From JBEBXQ01 sp040391535 (GTDB lineage Bacteria; Bacteroidota; Bacteroidia; Cytophagales; Spirosomataceae), in contig JBEBXQ010000071.1 of the NCBI GenBank assembly GCA_040391535.1, positions 1 to 25,147 of the forward strand: a stretch of 25,147 nt of DNA. The letters are read 5' to 3'. How positions within the stretch are numbered: the stretch's first letter is position 1; each line of letters opens with the position of its first letter. Below, one piece after another: positions 15,019-23,245 of this stretch. The notes below the pieces were generated by a model that saw nothing but the letters and a program-made list of their open reading frames with translations, was not told where the DNA came from and did no database searches. A program made the position numbers and the translations under genes.

Positions 15019-16464
15019 TTAGTTTCTGAATCTCATGACCAGCTTTTCAAAATCGCTGAAGACCTGACGGTAGATCTGATGCCGGTCTTCATCAGGATAA
15101 AACCGCTCTTTTTCCTGATGAAACAAAGAGGCGTCCTCGTAATGACTGATATGCCCGAGTGCCCTGAACCCCATAATAACAGCCCCAATGGCCGCCGCCT
15201 CTTTTGACTCGTTAAGAATAACCGGCTTTCCGAAAATATCAGCAAGCATTTGTACCCAAAGCTTATTTTCTGCAAAACCGCCATTAGCATAAATAACATC
15301 AACAGCATGCTGCTGTTCAATCTGATGACAGATCATATACAGATTAAGAAGAATACCTTCCTGGACAGCCCGCATCATGTGGGCACGTGTATGGGTAATG
15401 TCCAGTCCGGCAAATCCTCCCCGGATTGACGCATCCCAGAGCGGGGCGCGTTCCCCAAAAAGATAAGGCATAAATAACAGGTGCTCTGACCCGGGTTGGA
15501 TAGCCGCAACCTGTCGGGTTACTTCCTGAATGTTTTCATCAGGGAATAAAATATCCAAAGCCCAGTAAAATACTTTTCCTCCGCTGTTGGATCCTCCTCC
15601 GGATATGTAGGTTTCTTCATCAAGCAAATAACAAAATGTGCTGCCGTCGGTTGCGGTAAAAGGTTGATGGATACCCACTCTTACAGCTGCACTTGTGCCG
15701 ATCGTCATAGCCATCTTTCCTCCGGATAAGGCACCCGCACCCAGGTTAGCCAGACAGCCATCGCTTGCGCCGGGAATAATATAAGTGGTGTCAGGGACAT
15801 ATCCGTTCTGATGAAGCACCGGAATCATAGTCAGCGGAGAAACAGGTAGCGGTAATTGTTCTTCTGTAATTCCGGTGAGCGACAATGCTGCCTCGTCCCA
15901 TTTTTTAGTATGGATATTAAATAATCCGGTGGCTGACGCAATTGAGTAATCGGTGATCCATTGTCCTGTAAGGTGGTACATGACAAACGCTTTGATCCCG
16001 ACGTATTTATACTCCTTTTTTATCAGTTCCGGATGGATTTCTTTCATCCACAAGAGCTTACATAACGGACTCATGGGGTGTACCGGTGTCCCTGTATTAT
16101 GGTAAAGCCTGCGACCGGCATCGTTACTTCTGAGCTGACCGGCCTGATGCCGGCTGCGGCTATCGGCCCATATCATGAGCGGAGTAACCGGTTTCCCTTC
16201 CTGGTCTGTCACCATCAGACTGTGCATGGCAGCACTGAAGACAATGCCTTCAGGCTGGCCTGAAGAAGCATTGTCCCGGATAACACTCCGGATACATTCC
16301 AATGTGGCTTTACAGATTTCTGCCGGATCCTGCTCGTGCCAGTCGGGATGAGGGTGAAACATGGTATATTCCCGGTTGGATGATGCTATAATTTCCCCGT
16401 CCAGATTAATTGCAAGTGCTTTTACACTGGTAGTTCCGATATCACATCCGATGAGATAAGGCAT
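15019..16464 (-). CDS. gntK: FGGY family carbohydrate kinase, gluconokinase type
   Basis: A 481-residue cytoplasmic sugar kinase. The N-terminal phosphate loop is GCDIGTTSVKA (residues 6-16); a conserved SAAMHSL, then TPLMIWADSRS, and HPMSPLCKLLWMKE, followed by SIASATGLFN, match FGGY gluconate kinases such as Bacillus GntK better than xylulokinases. The C-terminal half has the GGSNSGGKVFYWALD and YANGGFAENKLWVQMLADIFGKPV regions. Expected reaction: gluconate plus ATP to 6-phosphogluconate. Related FGGY kinases for xylulose or other polyols cannot be excluded. There is no gluconate permease or dehydrogenase nearby. A -7 element lies upstream, and the divergent neighbour is a sulfatase. Confidence 0.82.
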   Translation of the reverse strand: MPYLIGCDIGTTSVKALAINLDGEIIASSNREYTMFHPHPDWHEQDPAEICKATLECIRSVIRDNASSGQPEGIVFSAAMHSLMVTDQEGKPVTPLMIWADSRSRHQAGQLRSNDAGRRLYHNTGTPVHPMSPLCKLLWMKEIHPELIKKEYKYVGIKAFVMYHLTGQWITDYSIASATGLFNIHTKKWDEAALSLTGITEEQLPLPVSPLTMIPVLHQNGYVPDTTYIIPGASDGCLANLGAGALSGGKMAMTIGTSAAVRVGIHQPFTATDGSTFCYLLDEETYISGGGSNSGGKVFYWALDILFPDENIQEVTRQVAAIQPGSEHLLFMPYLFGERAPLWDASIRGGFAGLDITHTRAHMMRAVQEGILLNLYMICHQIEQQHAVDVIYANGGFAENKLWVQMLADIFGKPVILNESKEAAAIGAVIMGFRALGHISHYEDASLFHQEKERFYPDEDRHQIYRQVFSDFEKLVMRFRN

Positions 16465-16500
16465 ATATGAAGGTTTTAAAAGATCCGGTTTTGTTTATCC

Positions 16501-16508
16501 CAAAGCTA
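16501..16508 (-). promoter_or_regulatory. Putative -7 promoter element for the gluconokinase-type gene
   Basis: On the minus strand it reads TAGCTTTG, an exact TAnnTTTG match, 36 bases before the start codon. The only nearby -33 candidate is a T-rich stretch. The remaining divergent gap (16509-16717) is AT-rich and must also hold the sulfatase promoter, but I found no exact element for it. Confidence 0.45.
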
Positions 16509-16717
16509 CTATTTACCGGCCTGATAGAAAAATTGCAATAGCTTTCCTTTATAAAACTGTTTAATATATTAAGTTTATATAGTATGTTATTTGAAATGGT
16601 ACCGGTTATTCAGGTATCACTACCCGCCTAAAACAGGCAATGAAATTAATATAAGAGCTGATACAAAATCGTTTAAAATTCTTATTAACTTGACTAAATA
16701 ATAAAAATTACTAACCT

Positions 16718-18265
16718 ATGTTTAAAAAGATACTGTCGGGTCCTTTGTTTTTGGGTGTATTCTTTCTGATTTGGGCCGGGATCTCATTACCATCGCCGGC
16801 TCAGTCTTCCAAACGACCGAATGTGGTTTTCATTTTGTCGGACGATCATGCCTATCAGACCATGAGCACCTATAATCAACAGCTTGCCGTGACACCCAAT
16901 ATCGACCGTATTGCAAATGAAGGCGCCCGTTTTGATAATTTCTTTGTTACCAATTCCATTTGCGGTCCAAGCCGTGCTACTTTGCTGACCGGAAAATACA
17001 GTCATAAAAACGGCTTCAAAACGAATAGCGGGAAAGTGCTTTTTGATAGCACGCAGGATACTTTTGCTACCTTGCTGGCGGGGAATAACTACCAGACTGC
17101 CTGGGTGGGGAAGTGGCATCTGCATAGCTTACCCAAAGGATTTGATTTCTGGAAAATCCTGCCTGATCAGGGTAGTTATTATAATCCGGATTTTATTACT
17201 CAGCAGAATGATACCGTTCATTATGAAGGATATATTTCCGATTTGATTACTGAATTTTCACTCGACTGGCTGAACAAGCGGGATAAAGACAAACCTTTTG
17301 TGCTGGTAGTCGGAGAAAAGGCAACACACCGTTCCTGGCTTCCTGACCTGCAGGACCTGGGTGCATACGACGATGTCAATTTTCCTGTCCCCGCGACTTT
17401 CTATGATGCCTATGATACACGTATAGCGGCTTTGAACCAGGATATGACCATAGATAAGACACTCCGGATCAAAGAAGACCTGAAGGTGGATGTTGATTAT
17501 ACAAAGGATTGGGATTATAAACGGTTTACTCCAGAACAGCTGAAGATCTTTAAGGGGTACTATCAGGATAAAATAAGCAAGGAATTTCATGAGAAAAACC
17601 TGACCGGCAAAGCGCTGATCGAATGGAAATACCAACGTTATCTGAAAGATTATCTGGCCACGGCGCGTTCGATGGACAGAAATATCGGAAAAATACTGGA
17701 CTATCTGGATAAACAGGGGCTGACTGAAAATACGGTTGTCGTGTATACTTCCGATCAGGGATTTTATATGGGTGAGCACGGATGGTTTGATAAACGGTTC
17801 ATGTATGAGGAGTCTATGCGCACCGGAATGGTAATGCGTTATCCGGGTGTGATTAAGCCGGGTACTGTCGTGAAGCAAATGGGGACGAATATTGACTGGG
17901 CACCTACAATTCTGGATATTACCGGTGTTACCCCACCCGCTGCTATTCAGGGAGAATCATTACTACCTTTCGTGAAAGCACCAGCAGGAACGAAAACCCG
18001 TGATTTGTATTATCATTATTACGAATATCCCGAGCCACACAGGGTGGCACCCCATTTTGGGATTCGCTCGGAACGTTATAAACTCATCAGGTTTTATGGC
18101 CCTGAGAAGTACTGGGAATTTTTTGATCTGGAGGCTGATCCCACAGAGCTGAACAATGTATACGGACAGAAAAAGTATCAAAGACTGATTGCAGATCATA
18201 AAGACCGGCTTAAAAAACTGATTAATCAGTATGAAGACGAGGAAGCTGCCGCTCTATTGGAGTAG
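16718..18265 (+). CDS. Secreted sulfatase, formylglycine-type (S1 family)
   Basis: A 515-residue arylsulfatase-family enzyme that hydrolyses sulfate esters or N-sulfates, probably on sulfated sugars, in the periplasm or outside. A signal peptide (about residues 1-28, cut near SPAQ) precedes PNVVFILSDDHAYQT, with Asp42 and Asp43 as calcium ligands. The activation motif is CGPSRATLLTG with Cys82 to be oxidised to formylglycine. Further conserved points are VGKWHL, VVVYTSDQGFYMGEHG and WEFFDLEADPTELNN near the C terminus. The closest resemblance is to N-acetylglucosamine-6-sulfatase-like and related S1 subfamilies; the substrate is not determined. No formylglycine-generating enzyme is in the window. 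Confidence 0.9.
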   Translation: MFKKILSGPLFLGVFFLIWAGISLPSPAQSSKRPNVVFILSDDHAYQTMSTYNQQLAVTPNIDRIANEGARFDNFFVTNSICGPSRATLLTGKYSHKNGFKTNSGKVLFDSTQDTFATLLAGNNYQTAWVGKWHLHSLPKGFDFWKILPDQGSYYNPDFITQQNDTVHYEGYISDLITEFSLDWLNKRDKDKPFVLVVGEKATHRSWLPDLQDLGAYDDVNFPVPATFYDAYDTRIAALNQDMTIDKTLRIKEDLKVDVDYTKDWDYKRFTPEQLKIFKGYYQDKISKEFHEKNLTGKALIEWKYQRYLKDYLATARSMDRNIGKILDYLDKQGLTENTVVVYTSDQGFYMGEHGWFDKRFMYEESMRTGMVMRYPGVIKPGTVVKQMGTNIDWAPTILDITGVTPPAAIQGESLLPFVKAPAGTKTRDLYYHYYEYPEPHRVAPHFGIRSERYKLIRFYGPEKYWEFFDLEADPTELNNVYGQKKYQRLIADHKDRLKKLINQYEDEEAAALLE

Positions 18266-18287
18266 CTTTTGGTTTTGAAAAGTGTAT

Positions 18288-18329
18288 CAGAAAGCCTTAA
18301 ACAACTTTTTAATGGTTTAAGGCTTTCTG
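18288..18329. terminator. Bidirectional terminator between sulfatase and PLP-enzyme genes
   Basis: A perfect 15-bp stem (18288-18302 with 18315-18329; core GAAAGCCTTAAAC) with a 12-base T-rich loop sits between the stops of two convergent genes, 22 bases past the sulfatase stop. Confidence 0.9.
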
Positions 18330-18337
18330 CCTTTATA

Positions 18338-19525
18338 TCAGTTAATGGCCTTAAAAGCCTGGTCGAGGTCAGCAATCAGATCCTGAATATTTTCAATACC
18401 TACTGAAATCCTCAGCGTTCCATTGTTGATTCCTATTTGCTGTTGTTTATCGGGAAAATCTTTGATGCCCCACATACTGGCCGGATGCACAATCAGAGAT
18501 TCCACACCGCCCAGGCTGGTAGCATTAGCAAAGATGCGGACATGATTCAGTACCGTCTGGGCGTTCTCAAGTTGTTTTTCCGGGGTTTCACCTGTCACCT
18601 CCATGCATAACATCCCCGAGAAGCCTTTCATTTGTTTTTTTGCCAGTTCATATTGCGGGTGAGAAGGGAGTCCGCAATAGATTACATTACGGACCTGAGG
18701 ATGTTGCTCCAGCCATACCGCCAGTTCTGAGGCATTCTGATTAATCTGGTTCATCCTGAGTGATAACGTTCTGAGGCCCTTCAGCAGCAGCCATGAGTCA
18801 AATGAGCTGAGGGATGCACCCAGGATCAGCATTCTTCTCCATATTTTTGTGATCCATTCGTGGCTTGCACATACAGCACCGGCCGTCAGGTCACTATGGC
18901 CACCCAGGTATTTGGTCGCACTGTGTACTACAATGTCAATGCCGTAATCGTGCGGGCGCTGGTTAAGCGGACTGGCAAAAGTATTGTCACACATCGTCGT
19001 AATACCATGTTTCTTCCCTAGTTGCCCCACAAATTCCAGATCTGTTAATGTAAGGATCGGATTGGAAGGTGTTTCAAGGTAAATCAGACGGGTATTGGGG
19101 CGTAATGCGTTTTCAAAAGACTGGTTATCAGACTGTTCAACTATCGATACCTCGATGCCAAAGGCCGGCAGCAGGTCATGAAACAGCTGATTGGCAGCTG
19201 CATAATGGGAACGCTGCACAATTACGTGATCGCCCTGCCTGACCACCGCCAGCACAGCCGTGCTGATGGCACCCATACCCGATGAAGCCAGTAAGGCGCT
19301 TTCGGTTCCTTCCAATGAAGCCAGGATTGCAATAACCTGGCTGTGAACAGGGTTGCCATACCGGTGATAAAACCACGGTGAATTGGTCGTATTGGCCAGT
19401 TTTATATAATCATCGGCGTTGTCAGGAGCAAAATAAGTGGAAGTCTGGAAGATGGGAGGAGTGACGGAAGGGGTGATATTAAATTCTTTCCCTGTATGTA
19501 TCAGCTTGGTTTCGGTCTGTTCCAT
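18338..19525 (-). CDS. Cys/Met metabolism PLP-dependent enzyme (cystathionine gamma-synthase / gamma-lyase type)
   Basis: A cytoplasmic fold-type I PLP enzyme acting in trans-sulfuration or in C-S cleavage of sulfur amino acids. Landmarks: TKLIHTG at the N terminus, WFYHRYGNP with the phosphate-binding Tyr/Arg, ASSGMGAIST, LETPSNP, and the PLP lysine in HSATKYLGGHSDLTAG (Lys205). The ATG at 19525 gives 395 residues, starting MEQTETKLIHTG as in homologues; an ATG at 19549 would add eight residues. Cystathionine gamma-synthase, cystathionine beta/gamma-lyase and methionine gamma-lyase cannot be separated by eye. It lies between two sulfatase genes, but those act on sulfate esters outside the cytoplasm, so a shared pathway is speculative. 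Confidence 0.88.
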   Translation of the reverse strand: MEQTETKLIHTGKEFNITPSVTPPIFQTSTYFAPDNADDYIKLANTTNSPWFYHRYGNPVHSQVIAILASLEGTESALLASSGMGAISTAVLAVVRQGDHVIVQRSHYAAANQLFHDLLPAFGIEVSIVEQSDNQSFENALRPNTRLIYLETPSNPILTLTDLEFVGQLGKKHGITTMCDNTFASPLNQRPHDYGIDIVVHSATKYLGGHSDLTAGAVCASHEWITKIWRRMLILGASLSSFDSWLLLKGLRTLSLRMNQINQNASELAVWLEQHPQVRNVIYCGLPSHPQYELAKKQMKGFSGMLCMEVTGETPEKQLENAQTVLNHVRIFANATSLGGVESLIVHPASMWGIKDFPDKQQQIGINNGTLRISVGIENIQDLIADLDQAFKAIN

Positions 19526-19776
19526 AATGAATGCATATTTAATTGGCATTGCTAAATTAATTGTATTTAACCGGTTTTTGGTTTTTGCGGAAGTATGATT
19601 TTGAAAGAAGGAAAGATTACCTTTTATAAATCATAATTTTAATAGTAAAAGGAACAGCCGTGAGTCTGAAATAATCAGCCTTTACCTGTTGATTTACCCA
19701 GAAAACGCTTTCCTGTTTCTTCTGAATTGAGTAATATTGGAAAACGGATAACAGAGTCTGTTTAAGGAATACGGAA

Positions 19777-21234
19777 ATGAAAAAAAAACTGGGAATTTTT
19801 AGTGTTCTAATCTTTATGCTTGCAGGGTGTCAGCCAAAGAAGCAAGTGATACAGGCACCCAATATTATTTTCATTATCGGAGATGACATCAGCTGGGAAG
19901 ATATAGGTGCATACGGGCATCCGGCTATCCGCACACCCCATATTGATCAGCTTGCAAAAGACGGATTGCTGTTTAATAATATGTTTCTTACGGCAAGCTC
20001 TTGCAGTCCAAGCCGTACCAGTATTCTGACCGGGCGATACCCTCATAATACCGGTGCCGCTGAACTGCATACCCCGTTACCTGATCATCTGGCTTATTTC
20101 CCTGAATTGCTCAAAGAAAAAGGTTATTTTACTGCTCTGGCCGGCAAATGGCACGAAGGCGAAAATACAAGGAGAGCATACGACACCTTGCTGGTTGACA
20201 AAGCACTCAATGGAGAAGGAGGGGAGGCCCAGTGGCTCCATCTTCTGCAGTCAAGGCCTAAGGAGAAACCTTTTTTCTTTTGGCTGGCTCCCTATGATGC
20301 ACACAGGGGATGGTCTGCAAATGAAGAATTTGATAAGCCATATAAGCCGGGGGAGGTGGTTGTACCTGCTCATTTGAAAGATGATGCCGAAACCCGGAAA
20401 GACCTTGCCCTGTACTATAATGAAATTACACGGCTGGATGACTATATAGGCCGGTTACTAACAGAACTGGAAGCGCAGGGGATAGCTGATAATACGATTA
20501 TTATTTTTACGGCAGACAATGCCCGGGCTTTTCCGGGGAATAAAACCCGGCTGCTGGACAGGGGATTGAAAACGCCTTTTGTGATTAAATGGCCGAAGGG
20601 AATTACAGAGAAGGGAAAACAGGTTGATGCGCTGGTGAGTGCAGTTGATATTGCACCTACACTGCTCAAACTGGCGAAAGTAGATGGCGTAAGCAGTGTA
20701 CAGGGGGTGAGTTTTGATCAGCTGCTGATGAATCCGGCAGCTACTTTCCGGAAATATGTTTTCGGGGAACACAACTGGCATGATTACGAGGCTTATGAGC
20801 GTTCGGTGCGTACCAAAGATCATTTGTACATCTTGAATAAACGCCCTTTACTGATTAATGACGGACCCATTGACGCTAACCAGAGCCCGTCTGCACTTGC
20901 TTTGAAAAAAGGCAGAGCTGACAGTACCCTTACGCCTTTACAGGGAGAGGTCTTCCTTTTACCGAGACCTGCTGAAGAATTTTACGTGATGGCGACAGAT
21001 TCACTTCAGGAGCAAAACAGAATTGCAGATTCTACCTATACTGAAACCGTTGATCAGCTTCGGTCAGTGTTGTCGCAGTGGCAGCTTGCCACGGGAGATA
21101 CAATGCCTGATTCGTTAACGACCGACTGGTATCATCGTGAAGACGGCAGTGCCCTCCCATCCAAAGGTGCGCGGGGAGAAATGCCGGGAGCTGCCAAAAA
21201 TGCAGCAAGGAACAATAACAAAGGGCCTTTCTGA
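19777..21234 (+). CDS. Lipoprotein sulfatase, formylglycine-type (S1 family)
   Basis: A 485-residue sulfatase with a lipoprotein signal peptide: the lipobox LAGC places the lipidated cysteine at residue 18, so the enzyme is membrane-anchored. The catalytic head reads PNIIFIIGDDISWEDIG (Asp36, Asp37), and the activation motif is CSPSRTSILTGRYPHNTG with Cys76 becoming formylglycine. Conserved AGKWHEGE, APYDAHRGW and IIIFTADNAR follow. It resembles heparan N-sulfatase-like S1 enzymes (S1_8 group), but the substrate is unproven. The last 25 residues are Gly/Ala/Asn-rich and low in complexity. It is only distantly similar to the first sulfatase, so this is not a recent duplication. Its stop is two bases from that of the convergent gene. 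Confidence 0.9.
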   Translation: MKKKLGIFSVLIFMLAGCQPKKQVIQAPNIIFIIGDDISWEDIGAYGHPAIRTPHIDQLAKDGLLFNNMFLTASSCSPSRTSILTGRYPHNTGAAELHTPLPDHLAYFPELLKEKGYFTALAGKWHEGENTRRAYDTLLVDKALNGEGGEAQWLHLLQSRPKEKPFFFWLAPYDAHRGWSANEEFDKPYKPGEVVVPAHLKDDAETRKDLALYYNEITRLDDYIGRLLTELEAQGIADNTIIIFTADNARAFPGNKTRLLDRGLKTPFVIKWPKGITEKGKQVDALVSAVDIAPTLLKLAKVDGVSSVQGVSFDQLLMNPAATFRKYVFGEHNWHDYEAYERSVRTKDHLYILNKRPLLINDGPIDANQSPSALALKKGRADSTLTPLQGEVFLLPRPAEEFYVMATDSLQEQNRIADSTYTETVDQLRSVLSQWQLATGDTMPDSLTTDWYHREDGSALPSKGARGEMPGAAKNAARNNNKGPF

Positions 21235-21236
21235 AA

Positions 21237-22028
21237 TTAAGATTGTAAGCCGTTTGGCAGGAGGGTATTGTTCAGATAGCTTCTCCAGGTGATACTTCCG
21301 TATTTATTGTCGGAGGCAAGGTTAATTCCGGTAGTAAACAAACTGAAAAAGGCATTGGGCGGTGGAATTGGTTCCATTGAAGATGTTCTTTTGCTTACTT
21401 CAAGATAAATAGTGACCATTTCTTCCAGTTTCAGTATTTCAGGCCCGGCAATAGTAAAGGTATTACCAGGAGAAAAATGCACTGTAATGTCAGCGATTTT
21501 ACGGACAATATCTCTTTTATCAATGGATTGAAAACTTAGTCCTTCAGGGACCTGAACGGTTACACCATTATCCAGTGGCTGAATGATTCTATGCAATACC
21601 AGATCATGAAACTGTGCAGCCCTGAGGATTACCCAGGGGTGAGAAGAAGCAGAAATCAGTTTTTCAGCTGCCCGTTTATATTGATAATAAGCATAATCGG
21701 TTTGGTCAACCCCTGCAATTGAGACGTAAATCAGACGCGTTTCAACATAAGGCGATAACCACCTTAACAGATTGTCAGTGCCTTTTATGTCGGTTAATCC
21801 GGCATTGGACGGATTGCTGGCACAGTGTATTACTGTATTGAAATGAACGGTATTGTGTGGAAGACTGGAAAGATCCGTCAGATCTCCCTGCACAATTCTG
21901 ACATGTTGTGATGAAAATAACGTTCTGTTTGAGCTTAATACTGAAACATCGTATCCGTTACTGATTAGCAGCCTGACCACTTCCTGACCCAAAGTACCAG
22001 TACCACCTGTGACAAGAATCCGTTGCAT
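21237..22028 (-). CDS. NAD(P)-binding, NmrA-like atypical short-chain dehydrogenase family protein
   Basis: A 263-residue cytoplasmic protein beginning with the Rossmann dinucleotide-binding motif GGTGTLGQE (residues 8-16). It continues with VRIVQGDLTDLSSL and TVIHCASNP, and an active-site-like YVSIAGVDQTDYAYYQYKRAAE containing Tyr and Lys. The pattern fits the NmrA/HSCARG group of atypical SDRs, which act as oxidoreductases or as redox sensors; nothing here tells which. The start is the ATG at 22028. The gene stands alone on the minus strand, converging on the lipoprotein sulfatase with no terminator between. Confidence 0.87.
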   Translation of the reverse strand: MQRILVTGGTGTLGQEVVRLLISNGYDVSVLSSNRTLFSSQHVRIVQGDLTDLSSLPHNTVHFNTVIHCASNPSNAGLTDIKGTDNLLRWLSPYVETRLIYVSIAGVDQTDYAYYQYKRAAEKLISASSHPWVILRAAQFHDLVLHRIIQPLDNGVTVQVPEGLSFQSIDKRDIVRKIADITVHFSPGNTFTIAGPEILKLEEMVTIYLEVSKRTSSMEPIPPPNAFFSLFTTGINLASDNKYGSITWRSYLNNTLLPNGLQS

Positions 22029-22134
22029 GGGTATTATTTGATTTTAAGAGATAGTCTCCGGTTTTGAAAGAATTGATCAATATACCAAATATAGCTCTGG
22101 TTTCTTATTTGTATTATTTAAGCAGGATAATTAC

Positions 22135-22428
22135 TTACGAAAAAACGAATATCACTATCATATAAAGCGACATGATAATGATACTAAGCCAGATCATTTT
22201 TATGATATATCTGATATTTTGACGGTTTTTATCATCTTTTTTCATCCTTTTTGAAATTACATATAAATCAACAAAATGGATCAGGATGGCGCAGGTAATA
22301 AATCCGTAACTCAGAAAAAGGATTTTAGAAGAATGGCTGTATTGAAAAAGTATAAATAATATACCTGTGGCAACTAATGAAATAATAACCTTCTGTCTGC
22401 TCGATTGGATATGTCTTTCTGTACTCAT
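22135..22428 (-). CDS. Small membrane protein of unknown function
   Basis: I do not recognise this protein. The frame is open up to 22578 (147 residues), but the ATG at 22428 gives a more plausible 97-residue protein starting MSTERHIQSSRQK. It has three hydrophobic segments (about residues 14-33, 36-60 and 73-96), a basic loop KRMKKDDKNRQN between the second and third, and ends inside the last helix. The coding region is AT-rich relative to its neighbours, and no exact promoter element was found. Its coding status rests on the three well-formed helices and the intact frame; it may be lineage-specific. Confidence 0.55.
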   Translation of the reverse strand: MSTERHIQSSRQKVIISLVATGILFILFQYSHSSKILFLSYGFITCAILIHFVDLYVISKRMKKDDKNRQNIRYIIKMIWLSIIIMSLYMIVIFVFS

Positions 22429-23126
22429 CAGAGAAATGGTAATTGTAATATTATATCGTGTGTGAATTGGGACGATAAAATACAGTACAGGTAACTTTTT
22501 TGACAATATAATGATTTGCTTTTTATTCTGTGTACGATTGGTTGTGTAGAATTTTAGTGTAATTAAATGTCTTTGCAACCAATTTTGATATTGTTTCTTT
22601 AATCATATTCGATCATGAGGAATACAAATAGTACGAGAAATGTTGTATCCCCTTTGCTGATAGGATATATAGAATAAATCTTCAATGAGAAGGAAGATGA
22701 GGGGCGTCGGAATGGTTGCTTTTTATGGACGCAAACCAAAAATGAATTTCCTTCAACATTCACCATTCTTCTTTTCGGGTATCATCATTACAGGACATTG
22801 TGCCATTTGATACAAGATTGATAATATCTGTTACGTCAATGATACCAACCGCTTACTGAAAAAGCTGAACTTTGGGTGTTCTGAATGCAGTGTTTTTCCA
22901 GGCCTGGGTTTGTAAACCGGATGCCCCGGAAGGAAGGGAGAAGACCTGCCGGAGATAAACAGGATACGATGAGATGCTGTATGTGATTTTTAATCAGCGT
23001 ATGTTAAAGAGGTCTTAATCGAATTAGGAATAGAGGAAAGCCTGGGGCGTGTTTGGGTTATTGCGGTTTCTGCAGAGACTAATGGGTAATGAATTTGATC
23101 CTGTGGTTGTACTGTATTCATAAAAA
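22429..23126. other. Region of about 700 bases without a convincing gene
   Basis: No substantial open frame. Short frames exist: 20 residues at 22615-22677, 41 residues at 22685-22810, and a protein-like open stretch of 31 codons at 22994-23089 lacking a start. None has a recognised motif. The composition becomes more coding-like around 22880-23090 than the AT-rich flank, so a decayed gene is possible. I see no tRNA, riboswitch or terminator in it. Confidence 0.4.
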
Positions 23127-23134
23127 TAGATTTG
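23107..23134 (+). promoter_or_regulatory. Putative promoter for the T9SS repeat protein gene
   Basis: TTG at 23107-23109, a 17-base spacer, and TAGATTTG at 23127-23134 give both -33 and -7 elements of a Bacteroidota promoter. This is the best-formed promoter in the window. It lies 112 bases before the preferred start codon. Confidence 0.55.
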
Positions 23135-23245
23135 ACGGCTCCGGGGTAAATGGTAATTCCATATCATTTTGCATAAACCGGGATGGTGAATAAGCTTAAT
23201 GTAGCAGCAGGATCAACCGGAACTTTAGAGAAAAATATAAAAGAC

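Noticed and set aside
15033..15320. Second minus-strand frame of 95 codons inside the gluconokinase-type gene
   Set aside because: It is an out-of-frame reading of the kinase C terminus with no start context or homologous pattern.
17258..17878. Antisense open frame of 206 codons within the first sulfatase gene
   Set aside because: The sense frame has all sulfatase motifs; the antisense frame is a shadow created by its codon use.
19526..19776. SAM riboswitch or S-box before the sulfur amino acid PLP enzyme
   Set aside because: The gap is AT-rich with only a loose CCTTTTA/TAAAAGG repeat (19620-19652); no conserved SAM-binding core is seen.
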